Origin: Candidatus Nomurabacteria bacterium
GTDB taxonomy: Bacteria > Patescibacteriota > Minisyncoccia > Phycocordibacterales > UBA9973
DNA: 17,362 bases
Assembly: GCA_023267415.1 (NCBI GenBank)
Contig: JAHFNM010000016.1
Span: 1 to 17,362 of the forward strand
Direction of reading: 5' to 3'
Below the pieces are notes generated by a model. The model worked only from the letters and a program-made list of their open reading frames with translations. It ran no database searches and was not told the DNA's origin. The stretch's first letter is position 1. Each line of letters begins with the position of its first letter. The translations under genes and the position numbers were made by a program. Positions 1 through 6,853 of this stretch are shown here, piece after piece.

Positions 1-659
1 ATGGCATCGTCAAAATCTTTTGCATCATACGGATCGATCGTAAAGGTCACGATCTTGCGAAAGTCTCGGCGATCGCGCAAGTCTTCCGGTGTGATTCCTT
101 TTGCGTCGATTGCCTTCGCTTCGACAATGACTTCTTCCGGAAAGTCTTCGGTGAATCCGCGCTCAAGGGCGATGGCTTGCATCTCGGTCTCGTGCTCGCC
201 GGGAACACCGAGCACTTTGATGATCTTTCCTGTGGGATTTTTGCTTGCGTCTTTCCATGGATCCATAGCTGCATACACACGTTCGCCGGCTTTGGCTCCG
301 CCAAGCTCTGTCTTCGGTATGGCGATCTCAGTATACATTTTCTGGTCGGAGGCTTTGAGGAAATACGAGCCCTTTTTCTCGACGAGGACGCCGGTGAATT
401 CGGTCTTTGAACGAATGAGGATATCGGTGATGCGGCCCACGATCTCAGGCGCGCCGCCCGCTACCCGGGCGGCGCGCTTTCCTACGATCTTCGCCTTCAC
501 TTCGTCTCCGTGAAGGGCAGTATTCATGTTTTCTTCATATATGCGGACGCCGTCAGGATATTCTTCGCATTTTACGACTCCGCCGCCTCGTCCTATGACG
601 ACAAGCGTGCCCTCAACGAGTTTTTCGCCTCCGTGCTTTTTCTGTTCGGGTTTTTTCAT
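1..659 (-). CDS. rnr: RNase R / RNase II family 3'-5' exoribonuclease, N-terminal part (cut by window edge)
   Basis: The reverse strand is open from an ATG at 659 to the window edge, giving about 219 residues. RNase R degrades structured RNA from the 3' end in the cytoplasm. Residues about 15-60 resemble a first cold-shock OB domain and about 73-150 a second one. The last residues read RRDFR...FTIDP..AKDFDDA, the hallmark entry to the RNB catalytic domain with its metal-binding aspartates. The rest of RNB and any S1 domain lie outside the window. The protein starts almost directly at the cold-shock region, so the N-terminal winged-helix domain of E. coli RNase R is absent. No Shine-Dalgarno precedes the ATG, and an extended -10 lies 11 nt upstream. 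A plus-strand ORF over the same bases is a shadow. Family assignment is firm; RNase R rather than RNase II is inferred from the two cold-shock domains and general CPR content. Confidence 0.9.
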   Translation of the reverse strand, partial: MKKPEQKKHGGEKLVEGTLVVIGRGGGVVKCEEYPDGVRIYEENMNTALHGDEVKAKIVGKRAARVAGGAPEIVGRITDILIRSKTEFTGVLVEKKGSYFLKASDQKMYTEIAIPKTELGGAKAGERVYAAMDPWKDASKNPTGKIIKVLGVPGEHETEMQAIALERGFTEDFPEEVIVEAKAIDAKGITPEDLRDRRDFRKIVTFTIDPYDAKDFDDA

Positions 660-670
660 ATCTGCCAGCT

Positions 671-699
671 ACTATAGCAGAAATATTGACTTTTTACAC
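671..699 (-). promoter_or_regulatory. Extended -10 promoter for RNase R gene
   Basis: On the minus strand, TGC+TATAGT (-10 at 676-671) is preceded at 17 nt by a weak -35, GTGTAA (699-694). The predicted transcription start is about 4-5 nt before the ATG at 659, so the mRNA would be leaderless or nearly so. It overlaps the divergent promoter of the membrane protein gene. Confidence 0.5.
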
Positions 700-711
700 T
701 GTTGTTATAGA
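686..711 (+). promoter_or_regulatory. Candidate promoter for small membrane protein gene
   Basis: TTGACT (686-691) lies 14 nt before TATAGA (706-711), which has a TGT extension at 703-705. The spacer is short, so the extended -10 probably carries most of the weight. It shares DNA with the minus-strand RNase R promoter, and the two divergent genes could interfere with each other's transcription. Confidence 0.35.
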
Positions 712-745
712 GTAAAAAGAAAAACACACTAAAAAATCAACAAGT

Positions 746-1195
746 ATGAAAAGAACACTGTTATTTTTGCTGTTTATCGCCTGTGCAGCTACAGGGATAA
801 TCCTTCATGAACTTGCATTCGAGCTATCTCCATGGCAGTTCGGGGCATCAGGGCTTCTGGTCGCGTCCCAAGCATGCCTGATCTTTTTGTTTGGAGATGA
901 CATTGGAGGATTGATAAATTCGCATGTAGATCCTGAGAGCTTTAAGGTTCAGATTGCAACCGCGATAAAATCTCTTTTAGTTGTTTTTCTCGGTATTTCT
1001 GGAGGCGTGTTGATTGTCTTTGGTATTTTCATAATTAAGCATGTTGTGAAAGCACCTATTTGCTTTTCCTTGATATACCAGGTTTGTCTCGGCGCCAATA
1101 TCGCAGCGGTACTTAGCACCTTGCTTCTCATCTGTGTCGCAGTAGACCTTTCGACCAAAGAAAACAAAAAACACTATCCCGCAGTCCGTATTTAG
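746..1195 (+). CDS. Small four-helix integral membrane protein, function unknown
   Basis: The 149-residue product is strongly hydrophobic. Four likely transmembrane segments are at residues about 4-22, 32-50, 75-97 and 105-134, with an acidic loop (DD..., DPES) between the second and third and a short basic tail. The first helix could double as a signal anchor. I recognise no family motif. The start ATG is preceded by AAGT without a Shine-Dalgarno. The gene ends in TAG, the only complete gene here to do so, which shows that TAG acts as a stop in this genome if the gene is real. It stands alone between a divergent promoter region and a strong terminator. Its ancestry and substrate, if any, cannot be read from the sequence. 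Confidence 0.7.
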   Translation: MKRTLLFLLFIACAATGIILHELAFELSPWQFGASGLLVASQACLIFLFGDDIGGLINSHVDPESFKVQIATAIKSLLVVFLGISGGVLIVFGIFIIKHVVKAPICFSLIYQVCLGANIAAVLSTLLLICVAVDLSTKENKKHYPAVRI

Positions 1196-1217
1196 CAAAA
1201 ACCGCAAACCGTACCCC

Positions 1218-1245
1218 AAAAGGCAAGCGTCGCTTGCCTTTTTTT
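1218..1245 (+). terminator. Intrinsic terminator after membrane protein gene
   Basis: AGGCAAGC (1221-1228), loop GTC, GCTTGCCT (1232-1239), followed by a T run. The A run at 1218-1220 extends the stem against the T run. The 3' arm also supplies the likely -35 of the rpsP promoter. Confidence 0.85.
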
Positions 1246-1261
1246 CATTTTTTGGTAGTAT
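1234..1261 (+). promoter_or_regulatory. Candidate rpsP promoter overlapping a terminator
   Basis: TTGCCT (1234-1239), 16-nt spacer, TAGTAT (1256-1261) with a TGG extension. The -35 sits in the 3' arm of the preceding terminator. The predicted start is 4-5 nt before the ATG at 1273. Confidence 0.4.
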
Positions 1262-1272
1262 GTCAGGCACAT

Positions 1273-1578
1273 ATGTTAATGATCCGAATGCAACGAATAG
1301 GCCGCAAGAACGAAGCGCATTTCCGCATCGTTTTGACCGACCACAAAAATGCCGCAAAATCCGGCAAATTCCAGGAAATCCTGGGCTCATACAATCCGAA
1401 ATCCGGAGTGGTGGCCATGCAGGAGGACCGCGTAAAGCACTGGATATCAGTCGGCGCACAGCCTTCCGATACCGTGCACAACTTCCTTGTGACCAAGGGT
1501 TTGATTGAAGGAAAGAAGCGCAACGTTCTCTCCCGAAAGTCTCCTACAAAGAAGCGAAAGGAACTCAAGGCAGCATAA
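1273..1578 (+). CDS. rpsP: 30S ribosomal protein S16
   Basis: This is a structural protein of the small ribosomal subunit, 101 residues from the ATG at 1273. The start MLMIRMQRIGRKNEAHFRI matches the S16 N-terminus, and the S16-typical GSYNP motif and the helix DRVKHWISVGAQPSDTVHNFL follow. A basic Lys/Arg-rich C-terminus is normal for S16. The longer reading from 1234 is rejected because it begins inside the terminator/promoter and adds residues unlike S16. The gene is followed by its own terminator and then by khpA. In many bacteria rpsP heads an operon with khpA, rimM, trmD and rplS; here only khpA is next, and trmD lies about 8 kb away. Confidence 0.97.
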   Translation: MLMIRMQRIGRKNEAHFRIVLTDHKNAAKSGKFQEILGSYNPKSGVVAMQEDRVKHWISVGAQPSDTVHNFLVTKGLIEGKKRNVLSRKSPTKKRKELKAA

Positions 1579-1589
1579 AGATACGAATC

Positions 1590-1622
1590 AAAAGGGCGGG
1601 CGACTTCGTCGCCCGCCCTTTT
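1590..1622 (+). terminator. Strong intrinsic terminator after rpsP
   Basis: GGGCGGGCGAC (1594-1604), loop TTC, GTCGCCCGCCC (1608-1618). The flanking A4 at 1590-1593 pairs with T4 at 1619-1622, so the hairpin is bidirectional in form. Confidence 0.92.
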
Positions 1623-1649
1623 GCGTGATTTTCGAAAAATGGGTATACT
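1621..1649 (+). promoter_or_regulatory. Candidate khpA promoter
   Basis: TTGCGT (1621-1626), 17-nt spacer, TATACT (1644-1649). The -35 starts in the last bases of the rpsP terminator. TATACT recurs as a -10 before the NUDIX, SWIB and rpoB genes. The predicted leader is about 60 nt. Confidence 0.55.
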
Positions 1650-1715
1650 GACCCTAAGGCAGTATTGTCGAAAGTACAGGCCTTTCCTATTAAGAATTAA
1701 CTCAGATAGAACTAT

Positions 1716-2030
1716 ATGGTAGATGGTGATGTAGAATTCCTAGAATATGTGGTAAAAGCGCTTGTAGACAATCCGGCAGAAGTGAAGATTGAACGAACAG
1801 TGGACGAAATGGGAGTGTTGGTAAAATTGACCGTTTCTCCCGCTGACATGGGCAAGATCATCGGTCGCCAGGGCAATACTGCCAAGGCTATCCGCACGCT
1901 TCTCCGCGTCATCGGCATGAAGAACAATTCTCGCGTCAACCTCAAGATCAACGAGCCAGAAGGCGGCACCAAGGCCGCAGGCGTCGAAGCAAGCTTTGAC
2001 GAGGCCATGGAAGATCTCAAGAATCTCTAA
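1716..2030 (+). CDS. khpA: KH-domain RNA-binding protein KhpA
   Basis: The 104-residue protein has one KH domain. Residues about 5-30 match the KhpA start (VVKALVDNPAEVKIE), and the RNA-binding loop MGKIIGRQGNTAKAIRTLL holds the GxxG motif (GRQG). KhpA binds RNA, often as a dimer with KhpB, and has been linked to small-RNA function and cell-envelope control in Firmicutes. The family is usually about 75-80 residues; here a C-terminal extension of about 25 residues, rich in Glu/Ala, follows the KH fold. The position just after rpsP is the classical neighbourhood. The ATG at 1716 is preceded by CTAT and no Shine-Dalgarno. A strong promoter candidate and terminators on both sides make it a single-gene unit. 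Confidence 0.95.
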   Translation: MVDGDVEFLEYVVKALVDNPAEVKIERTVDEMGVLVKLTVSPADMGKIIGRQGNTAKAIRTLLRVIGMKNNSRVNLKINEPEGGTKAAGVEASFDEAMEDLKNL

Positions 2031-2041
2031 TTGAAAGTTTC

Positions 2042-2139
2042 AAACACAAAAATCCCCCTAAACCAGTTTACTGGTCGGGCGAATAAAAACTCCCAGAAAT
2101 TTTCTGGGGGTTTTTGTTTTAGCCGGGATTTTTGTGTTT
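2042..2139 (+). terminator. Composite three-stem terminator region after khpA
   Basis: A perfect 15-bp stem (2042-2056 with 2125-2139) encloses two hairpins: ACCAG-TTTA-CTGGT (2062-2075) and a long terminator hairpin (2085-2115) with core CCCAGAAA/TTTCTGGG, flanking A5/T5 and a T-rich 3' side. The inner hairpin alone is a convincing bidirectional terminator. The outer stem ends in its own T run, directly against the next -35 (TTGACA at 2140). Confidence 0.75.
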
Positions 2140-2168
2140 TTGACACGAGTTTAGTTTAAATGTAAGGT
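2140..2168 (+). promoter_or_regulatory. Candidate purM-like gene promoter
   Basis: A perfect TTGACA (2140-2145) is followed at 17 nt by a weak -10, TAAGGT (2163-2168). The -35 abuts the preceding terminator. The predicted start is about 14 nt before the ATG at 2189. Confidence 0.4.
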
Positions 2169-2188
2169 AAAGAAAAACATACCTTCAT
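2160..2188 (+). promoter_or_regulatory. Dyad symmetry immediately before the purM-like start codon
   Basis: AAGGTA (2164-2169) and TACCTT (2180-2185) are a perfect 6-bp inverted repeat with a 10-nt A-rich gap. It extends to ATG/CAT (2160-2162 with 2186-2188) if T2163 is bulged. The dyad overlaps the candidate -10 and ends at the base before the start codon, so it could be an operator or a 5'-end hairpin. Confidence 0.4.
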
Positions 2189-3292
2189 ATGAGTCAATCA
2201 CTAACGTACAAGAATTCCGGGGTCAATTATGATAACCTCGATGCATTTAAGAGGGCCGCACAAGCCGCCGCCTCTGAAACTATTTCGAATCTTAAACCAT
2301 TTGGTTTTTCCGAATTTCCCGGTACTCGTGGAGAAAGTGCCTATGTTGTTCAAACTCCGTGGGGATACTTGGCGCATGTTGAGGAAGGTCTTGGCACAAA
2401 GAACATCATTGCGGATCTCTATGGTGACAAACAGGGTAATTCCTATTATGCGAATGTTGCCCAGTGTACGGTTGCCATGATCGTGAACGATATGATCACC
2501 TTGGGAATTCCACCAGCTACGATCGCACAGCATTTGGCTGTGGCCAGCGATGATTGGTTTACCGATGGCTTGAGAGCCGCTCAGTTGATAACGGGATGGC
2601 AAGCAGCATGCAATCTTGCTCGTGCTACCTGGGGTGGAGGGGAAACTCCAGCACTCAAAGGCATAGTAGTTCCAGGAACCGTGCTACTCAGTGGGTCTGC
2701 CGTGGGTTTTTCTGAAAAAATAATAACGCCGAACGTTCAGTCTGGCGATGCGATCATTTTTTTTGAAAGCTCTGGCATCCATGCCAACGGACTTACGATG
2801 GCAAGAAAGATCGCGGATTCGCTTCCAAACGGATATGCTACCCGGCTTTCGGATGGTACTGAATACGGCGAAGCGCTACTCACTCCTACGCATATTTATG
2901 TGGGTGCCGTCATGGATCTGATAGCGAATGATATTCCGATTCACTACATGACCAACATCACTGGCCATGGATGGAGAAAACTGATGCGTTTTCCAGAGCC
3001 GTTCGCGTATATAATAGAAGAGCTTCCAACACAACTGCCCATATTTGATTTTATGCAGGAACATGGACCAGTAACTGATAAGGAAGCATACGGGAACTTC
3101 AATATGGGTGCAGGGTATGCACTGATGATTCCCAAAGAACATATACAGGCAGCTACGGATTTGGTAAATCATGGCAGCTACGGTTTTAAAGCCTACCATG
3201 CCGGGTATGTTTCCAATCTGTGGGGTGGAAAAAAGGTTATCATCAAGCCGAAGGATATTGTTTTCGAAGGTTCAACCTTAAACGTTCGATAA
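2189..3292 (+). CDS. PurM-family protein (phosphoribosylformylglycinamidine cyclo-ligase / AIR synthase-like)
   Basis: PurM converts FGAM and ATP to aminoimidazole ribonucleotide in purine synthesis. The 367-residue protein carries the PurM landmarks in order: YKNSGVNYDN near the N-terminus, EGLGTKNIIAD (canonical DGVGTK with D to E), MIVNDMITLGIPP, GGGETP, GDAIIFFESSGIHANGL, LLTPTHIYV, the NITGHGW loop, and FNMGAGYALMIP near the C-terminus. Length is close to the family norm (about 340-350). Divergence at usually invariant positions (D to E in GVGTK, GGETAEMP reduced to GGETPALKG, ITGGG to ITGHG) makes a changed substrate possible. No other purine gene is in the window. The composition is visibly AT-richer than typA or rpoB. 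I am sure of the superfamily, less so of the exact reaction, so I give no symbol. Confidence 0.85.
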   Translation: MSQSLTYKNSGVNYDNLDAFKRAAQAAASETISNLKPFGFSEFPGTRGESAYVVQTPWGYLAHVEEGLGTKNIIADLYGDKQGNSYYANVAQCTVAMIVNDMITLGIPPATIAQHLAVASDDWFTDGLRAAQLITGWQAACNLARATWGGGETPALKGIVVPGTVLLSGSAVGFSEKIITPNVQSGDAIIFFESSGIHANGLTMARKIADSLPNGYATRLSDGTEYGEALLTPTHIYVGAVMDLIANDIPIHYMTNITGHGWRKLMRFPEPFAYIIEELPTQLPIFDFMQEHGPVTDKEAYGNFNMGAGYALMIPKEHIQAATDLVNHGSYGFKAYHAGYVSNLWGGKKVIIKPKDIVFEGSTLNVR

Positions 3293-3306
3293 TGTGTAAC
3301 GCAGTG

Positions 3307-3334
3307 AAAAAGGAGGATTTATTTCCTCCTTTTT
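3307..3334 (+). terminator. Intrinsic terminator after the purM-like gene
   Basis: AAAAAGGAGGA (3307-3317), loop TTTATT, TCCTCCTTTTT (3324-3334). This is a perfect 11-bp stem with a T tail. Confidence 0.9.
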
Positions 3335-3383
3335 ATTTTGCCAATCTCTGTATTTTGAGTCTTGTGACTACAAGGTTTTTTTA

Positions 3384-3412
3384 TTGCTTTTTTTCAAAAA
3401 TAGTGTTATTGT
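3384..3412 (+). promoter_or_regulatory. Candidate typA promoter
   Basis: TTGCTT (3384-3389), 17-nt spacer, TATTGT (3407-3412) preceded by TGT as an extended -10. The predicted start is near 3419, giving a leader of about 44 nt. Confidence 0.4.
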
Positions 3413-3424
3413 CATAAGGTAATT

Positions 3425-3445
3425 AGCCCCGCCGGGGCTTTGTTT
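3425..3445 (+). terminator. GC-rich hairpin with T-rich tail in the typA leader
   Basis: AGCCCC (3425-3430), loop GCC, GGGGCT (3434-3439), then TTGTTTT. It has terminator form but lies between the likely typA promoter and the ATG at 3463. It could be an attenuator or a 5' stability hairpin, or the tail of an upstream terminator if the promoter call is wrong. Confidence 0.45.
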
Positions 3446-3462
3446 TATCTACAGGCATCATT

Positions 3463-5256
3463 ATGGAAAAAAAAGACATACGCAACATAGCTATTATCGC
3501 GCACGTGGACCACGGCAAGACTACTCTTACCGATGCTCTTTTGAAGTTTACGGGAGCCGTTGACGCGACCGCTTCTTCGATGGATTCGAACGACCTCGAA
3601 AAGGAACGCGGCATCACGATCTATTCGAAGAATTGTTCGCTCATGTATAAGGGCACCAAGATCAACATCGTCGACACGCCGGGCCACGCCGACTTCGGTT
3701 CTGAGGTGGAACGCGTGCTTCGCTCAATCGATACGGTGCTTCTCATTGTTGATGCGCAGGAAGGTCCGATGCCGCAGACACGCTTCGTTTTGAAGAAGTC
3801 ACTTGAGCTCGGCCTCAAGCCTATCGTCGTCGTGAACAAGATCGACAAGCCGGCTGCAAATCCGGAGCATGTGCACGAGCAGGTACTCGAACTCTTCCTT
3901 GAACTTGGAGCAAACGACGAGCAGCTCGATTTCAAAACCATCTTCGCCATCGGCCGACAGGGAATCGCAAAGCGCGAACTCACTGACGATTCGAAAGACC
4001 TTGCACCGCTTCTCGACATGATCCTCGAGATCGTTCCATCTGCGACTCGCGATGCGAGCGCTCCAGCTTGCGCGCAGGTTTTCAACCTTGCATATGACTC
4101 ATTCCTCGGACGCCTCGCTATCGCGCGCGTTTACGACGGTACGCTCAAAGACGGCTCGACCATCTTCGTAAAGCACGGTGACGAAACACGCCAGGCAAAG
4201 ATCACAAAAATGTTTTCGTTCATCGGCCAGAAACGCGAGCCCGTAGCTGAACTTGTTTCAGGAGACATCGGTATCATTGCCGGAATCTCGGACGTGTACA
4301 TCGGAGAGACGATTGCCGGAGACAATTCTGTCGCCGCGCTTCCAACCATTACGATCGACGAGCCAACCATCACACTCGCATTCCTCGTCAACGATTCTCC
4401 TTTTGCAGGACGCGATGGAAAATTCGTGACCTCCCGCCAGATCCGCGAGCGCCTTGAGCGCGAGCTCCAGGTGAACGTCGGACTCAAAGTCGACTTCGAT
4501 TCCGAAGCGACATTCCAGGTATCTGGTCGCGGAGAACTCCACATTGCCGTGCTTCTCGAGCAGATGCGCCGCGAAGGATTTGAAATGCAGGTCTCGCAGC
4601 CAAAGGCTATCACGAAAGAAATCGAAGGAGAAAAATGCGAGCCATACGAAGAGGCGACCATCGACGTTCCAATGGAATTCTCTGGTGCTGTGATCGAAAC
4701 GCTCACCAAGCGCCGTGGACTTCTCACCAGCATGACCGAAAAAGAAGGTATTGCGCGCATCTTGATCGAGATCCCAACTCGCGGACTTCTTGGCTACCGC
4801 AACCAGTTTGTCATCGACACGAAGGGAGAGGGAATTCTCGCTTCCCGCGTTGTTGGATTCCGCCCATGGGCCGGAGAGATCAAGAAGAAGGAAGTGGGTG
4901 CGATGATCTCAATGATCTCGGGCTCGGCTGCCGGATTCTCTATCTGGAACCTTCAGGATCGCGGAACAATGTATATCGTTCACAACACTGAAGTGTATGA
5001 AGGAATGATCGTTGGAAACACTTCGAAGGGCGAAGACATGATGGTCAACCCGATCAAGGGTAAGGCACTTTCAAACGTTCGCTCATCGGGAACCGACGAA
5101 GCCATGTACCTCAACCCAGCATGGGAACTCACCATCGAGCGCGGACTTGAAGTCATCAACCACGACGAATATCTTGAAGTCACTCCGCACTTCGTGCGCT
5201 TGCGCAAGAAGCTTCTCACTGAGACCGAACGTTCGCGAGGTTCACGAAATCAATAA
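3463..5256 (+). CDS. typA: Translational GTPase TypA/BipA
   Basis: The 597-residue protein is a ribosome-binding GTPase of the EF-G/LepA class that supports 50S assembly and growth under stress or cold. GTPase motifs are complete: P-loop AHVDHGKTT (13-21), switch I ERGITI (48-53), DTPGH (71-75) and NKID (125-128). Downstream are the beta-barrel domain (YDSFLGRLAIARVYDG), the SGRGELHIAVLLEQMRREG segment of the EF-G-like domain, GYRNQF..DTKGEGI, and the TypA-specific C-terminal region with NVRSSGTDEA and DEYLEVTPHFVRLRKK. Length matches the family (about 600). The ATG at 3463 gives the canonical KDIRNIAIIAHVDHGK start; no Shine-Dalgarno is present. Codon use is strongly biased to C-ending codons, as in rpoB, suggesting high expression. 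It is a single-gene unit between terminators. Confidence 0.98.
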   Translation: MEKKDIRNIAIIAHVDHGKTTLTDALLKFTGAVDATASSMDSNDLEKERGITIYSKNCSLMYKGTKINIVDTPGHADFGSEVERVLRSIDTVLLIVDAQEGPMPQTRFVLKKSLELGLKPIVVVNKIDKPAANPEHVHEQVLELFLELGANDEQLDFKTIFAIGRQGIAKRELTDDSKDLAPLLDMILEIVPSATRDASAPACAQVFNLAYDSFLGRLAIARVYDGTLKDGSTIFVKHGDETRQAKITKMFSFIGQKREPVAELVSGDIGIIAGISDVYIGETIAGDNSVAALPTITIDEPTITLAFLVNDSPFAGRDGKFVTSRQIRERLERELQVNVGLKVDFDSEATFQVSGRGELHIAVLLEQMRREGFEMQVSQPKAITKEIEGEKCEPYEEATIDVPMEFSGAVIETLTKRRGLLTSMTEKEGIARILIEIPTRGLLGYRNQFVIDTKGEGILASRVVGFRPWAGEIKKKEVGAMISMISGSAAGFSIWNLQDRGTMYIVHNTEVYEGMIVGNTSKGEDMMVNPIKGKALSNVRSSGTDEAMYLNPAWELTIERGLEVINHDEYLEVTPHFVRLRKKLLTETERSRGSRNQ

Positions 5257-5257
5257 C

Positions 5258-5308
5258 AAAAAATAAACTGTTCCGCCCGGCATATGTCGGGCGGAACAGT
5301 TTATTTTT
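5258..5308 (+). terminator. Very strong intrinsic terminator after typA
   Basis: A perfect stem of about 21 bp: the left arm 5259-5279 ends in CTGTTCCGCCCG and the right arm 5288-5308 begins CGGGCGGAACAG. An 8-nt loop contains CATATG. A-rich and T-rich flanks make it bidirectional. Confidence 0.95.
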
Positions 5309-5328
5309 AGGCTCAAAAATGCTACAGT
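5300..5328 (+). promoter_or_regulatory. Candidate promoter for the ABC export cluster
   Basis: TACAGT (5323-5328) with a TGC extension (5320-5322); a weak -35, TTTATT (5300-5305), lies in the 3' arm of the typA terminator. The predicted start is within 1-2 nt of the ATG at 5337, giving a leaderless mRNA. Confidence 0.4.
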
Positions 5329-5336
5329 CTTTCAGT

Positions 5337-6833
5337 ATGAAAAACAATCTCAAGGCAAAATTCGCCCAGTTCAAAGCGTATTACAAAGTCCATCCGAAGC
5401 GTTTCTGGGTGCTCGGCGCGATCATCCTCATCGCTCTCATATATGCGTTCACCCACAAGAGTGCCAGCACGATCACTGTCGTGCCAGTGACTCATGGCGA
5501 TCTCAAATCGACCGTGCTAGCAACTGGACAGGTAACTGCGGCCACCGATCTCAATCTTTCTTTTTCTTCAAGCGGACTGGTGCAATCGTTGCCGGTTTCC
5601 GTTGGCAGCAAGGTACAGAAAGGCCAGATCCTTGCTATGCTGTTGAACAACAACGAATACGCCGCTCTCAAACTCGCTCAAGCGAACTACGACAAAGTCG
5701 CGGAAGGGAATTCTACTGAAGAGATCGCCGTGGCGCAGGTTGCACTTGATAGCGCCAAGCTAGTCCAGGATACGCTCGTGGCAAATGCGTATCGCGAGCT
5801 TCTCAATGCAAGCCTTGTTCCGACGCTCTCGTCGGGTACTCTCGGCACAGCTCCAACCATAACCGGAACATACAGCGGGCAAACGGAGGGTTCATATTCC
5901 ATCTATCCGCACGCTACCGGTACCGGTGGGTATTTCTCGTATTCCGGACTCGAGACTGGAACTGGAACGATCAGTACTACGGCTCCAATGCCACTTGGAA
6001 CGAAAGGTCTCTATATTCAATTTGCTCCCGACTACGTCACAAACCAGAATGATGTGTGGACAGTGCTTCTTCCAAATACAGCTTCGCCTGCATATCTCTC
6101 AGCATATTCTGCGTATCAAAATGCGCTGAAGAATCGCGACAGCGCCATTGCTGCTGCGCAGGCAAATCTTGATCTCAAAAAAGCCGCCGCGCGTCCGGCC
6201 GATCTCGCAGCCGTGCAGGCATCCGTCGATCAGGCAATGGCCGTCTACGAAAATACCATCCTCCGTGCGCCGGCTTCCGGTACGATCGTGCATGTCGACA
6301 CCAAGCTTGGCGAACGTGCCGATGCACAGAAAGAAGTTATTGTCCTTCAGGATATTGCACACTTGTATGTAGAAGCTGACATCAACGAAACCAGTATCGC
6401 CAAAGTTGCGCTTGGACAGCGCGTGGCAATGACACTCGATGCCTTCGGTCCGAATGTTGCGTTTTCCGGAACTGTGGCCGAGATCGATCCGTCTGCGACG
6501 ACCAGCGATGGCGTCGTGAACTACAAGATCAAAGTTTCGGTTGAAAACGGCATGGCTGCCGACGCTACTGAGATGGCTCCATCGAAAGATGCCGTGCGTC
6601 CGGGCATGAATGCCAACATGACGATCACTGCATGGGATCATTCAAACGTGATCGCCGTTCCAAAGGCCGCGCTTTCGATAGAAGCCGACGGCACGTATGT
6701 GCGCGTAGTGACCGACGACAAGAATGACAAATTCGAAAAGCGCAAAGTGCAAACCGGCTCGCTCGGAGACGGCAACATGATCGAGATCATCAGCGGACTC
6801 TCGGAGGGAGAGCGCATCGCAGTCGGGCAATAA
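5337..6833 (+). CDS. HlyD/MacA-type membrane fusion protein (efflux RND/ABC periplasmic adaptor)
   Basis: The 498-residue adaptor links an inner-membrane ABC transporter to the cell envelope. Residues about 23-40 (RFWVLGAIILIALIYAF) form one N-terminal membrane anchor. A biotinyl-lipoyl half-domain follows (GDLKSTVLATGQVTA...GSKVQKGQILA), then an Ala-rich coiled-coil hairpin, the second lipoyl half (ILRAPASGTIVHVDTKLGE), and the beta-barrel and membrane-proximal domains (VEADINETSIAKV..GQRV, RPGMNANMTI, GLSEGERIAVGQ). Between the two coiled-coil arms sits a Gly/Thr/Ser/Tyr-rich insert of roughly 90 residues that MacA/HlyD proteins usually lack. I chose the ATG at 5337 because the earlier ATG at 5319 lies in the promoter. 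A permease starts 20 nt after the stop, so the three genes are probably one operon. The substrate is unknown. Confidence 0.9.
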   Translation: MKNNLKAKFAQFKAYYKVHPKRFWVLGAIILIALIYAFTHKSASTITVVPVTHGDLKSTVLATGQVTAATDLNLSFSSSGLVQSLPVSVGSKVQKGQILAMLLNNNEYAALKLAQANYDKVAEGNSTEEIAVAQVALDSAKLVQDTLVANAYRELLNASLVPTLSSGTLGTAPTITGTYSGQTEGSYSIYPHATGTGGYFSYSGLETGTGTISTTAPMPLGTKGLYIQFAPDYVTNQNDVWTVLLPNTASPAYLSAYSAYQNALKNRDSAIAAAQANLDLKKAAARPADLAAVQASVDQAMAVYENTILRAPASGTIVHVDTKLGERADAQKEVIVLQDIAHLYVEADINETSIAKVALGQRVAMTLDAFGPNVAFSGTVAEIDPSATTSDGVVNYKIKVSVENGMAADATEMAPSKDAVRPGMNANMTITAWDHSNVIAVPKAALSIEADGTYVRVVTDDKNDKFEKRKVQTGSLGDGNMIEIISGLSEGERIAVGQ

Positions 6834-6853
6834 TCAAACGAAATATCCTATAC

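Noticed and set aside
1..513. Open plus-strand frame of 170 codons at the left edge
   Set aside because: It is the antisense shadow of the RNase R reading frame, which carries clear cold-shock and RNB motifs.
5319..5336. Earlier ATG for the membrane fusion protein
   Set aside because: It lies in the candidate -10 region; the next ATG fits the promoter and the -1 T pattern.
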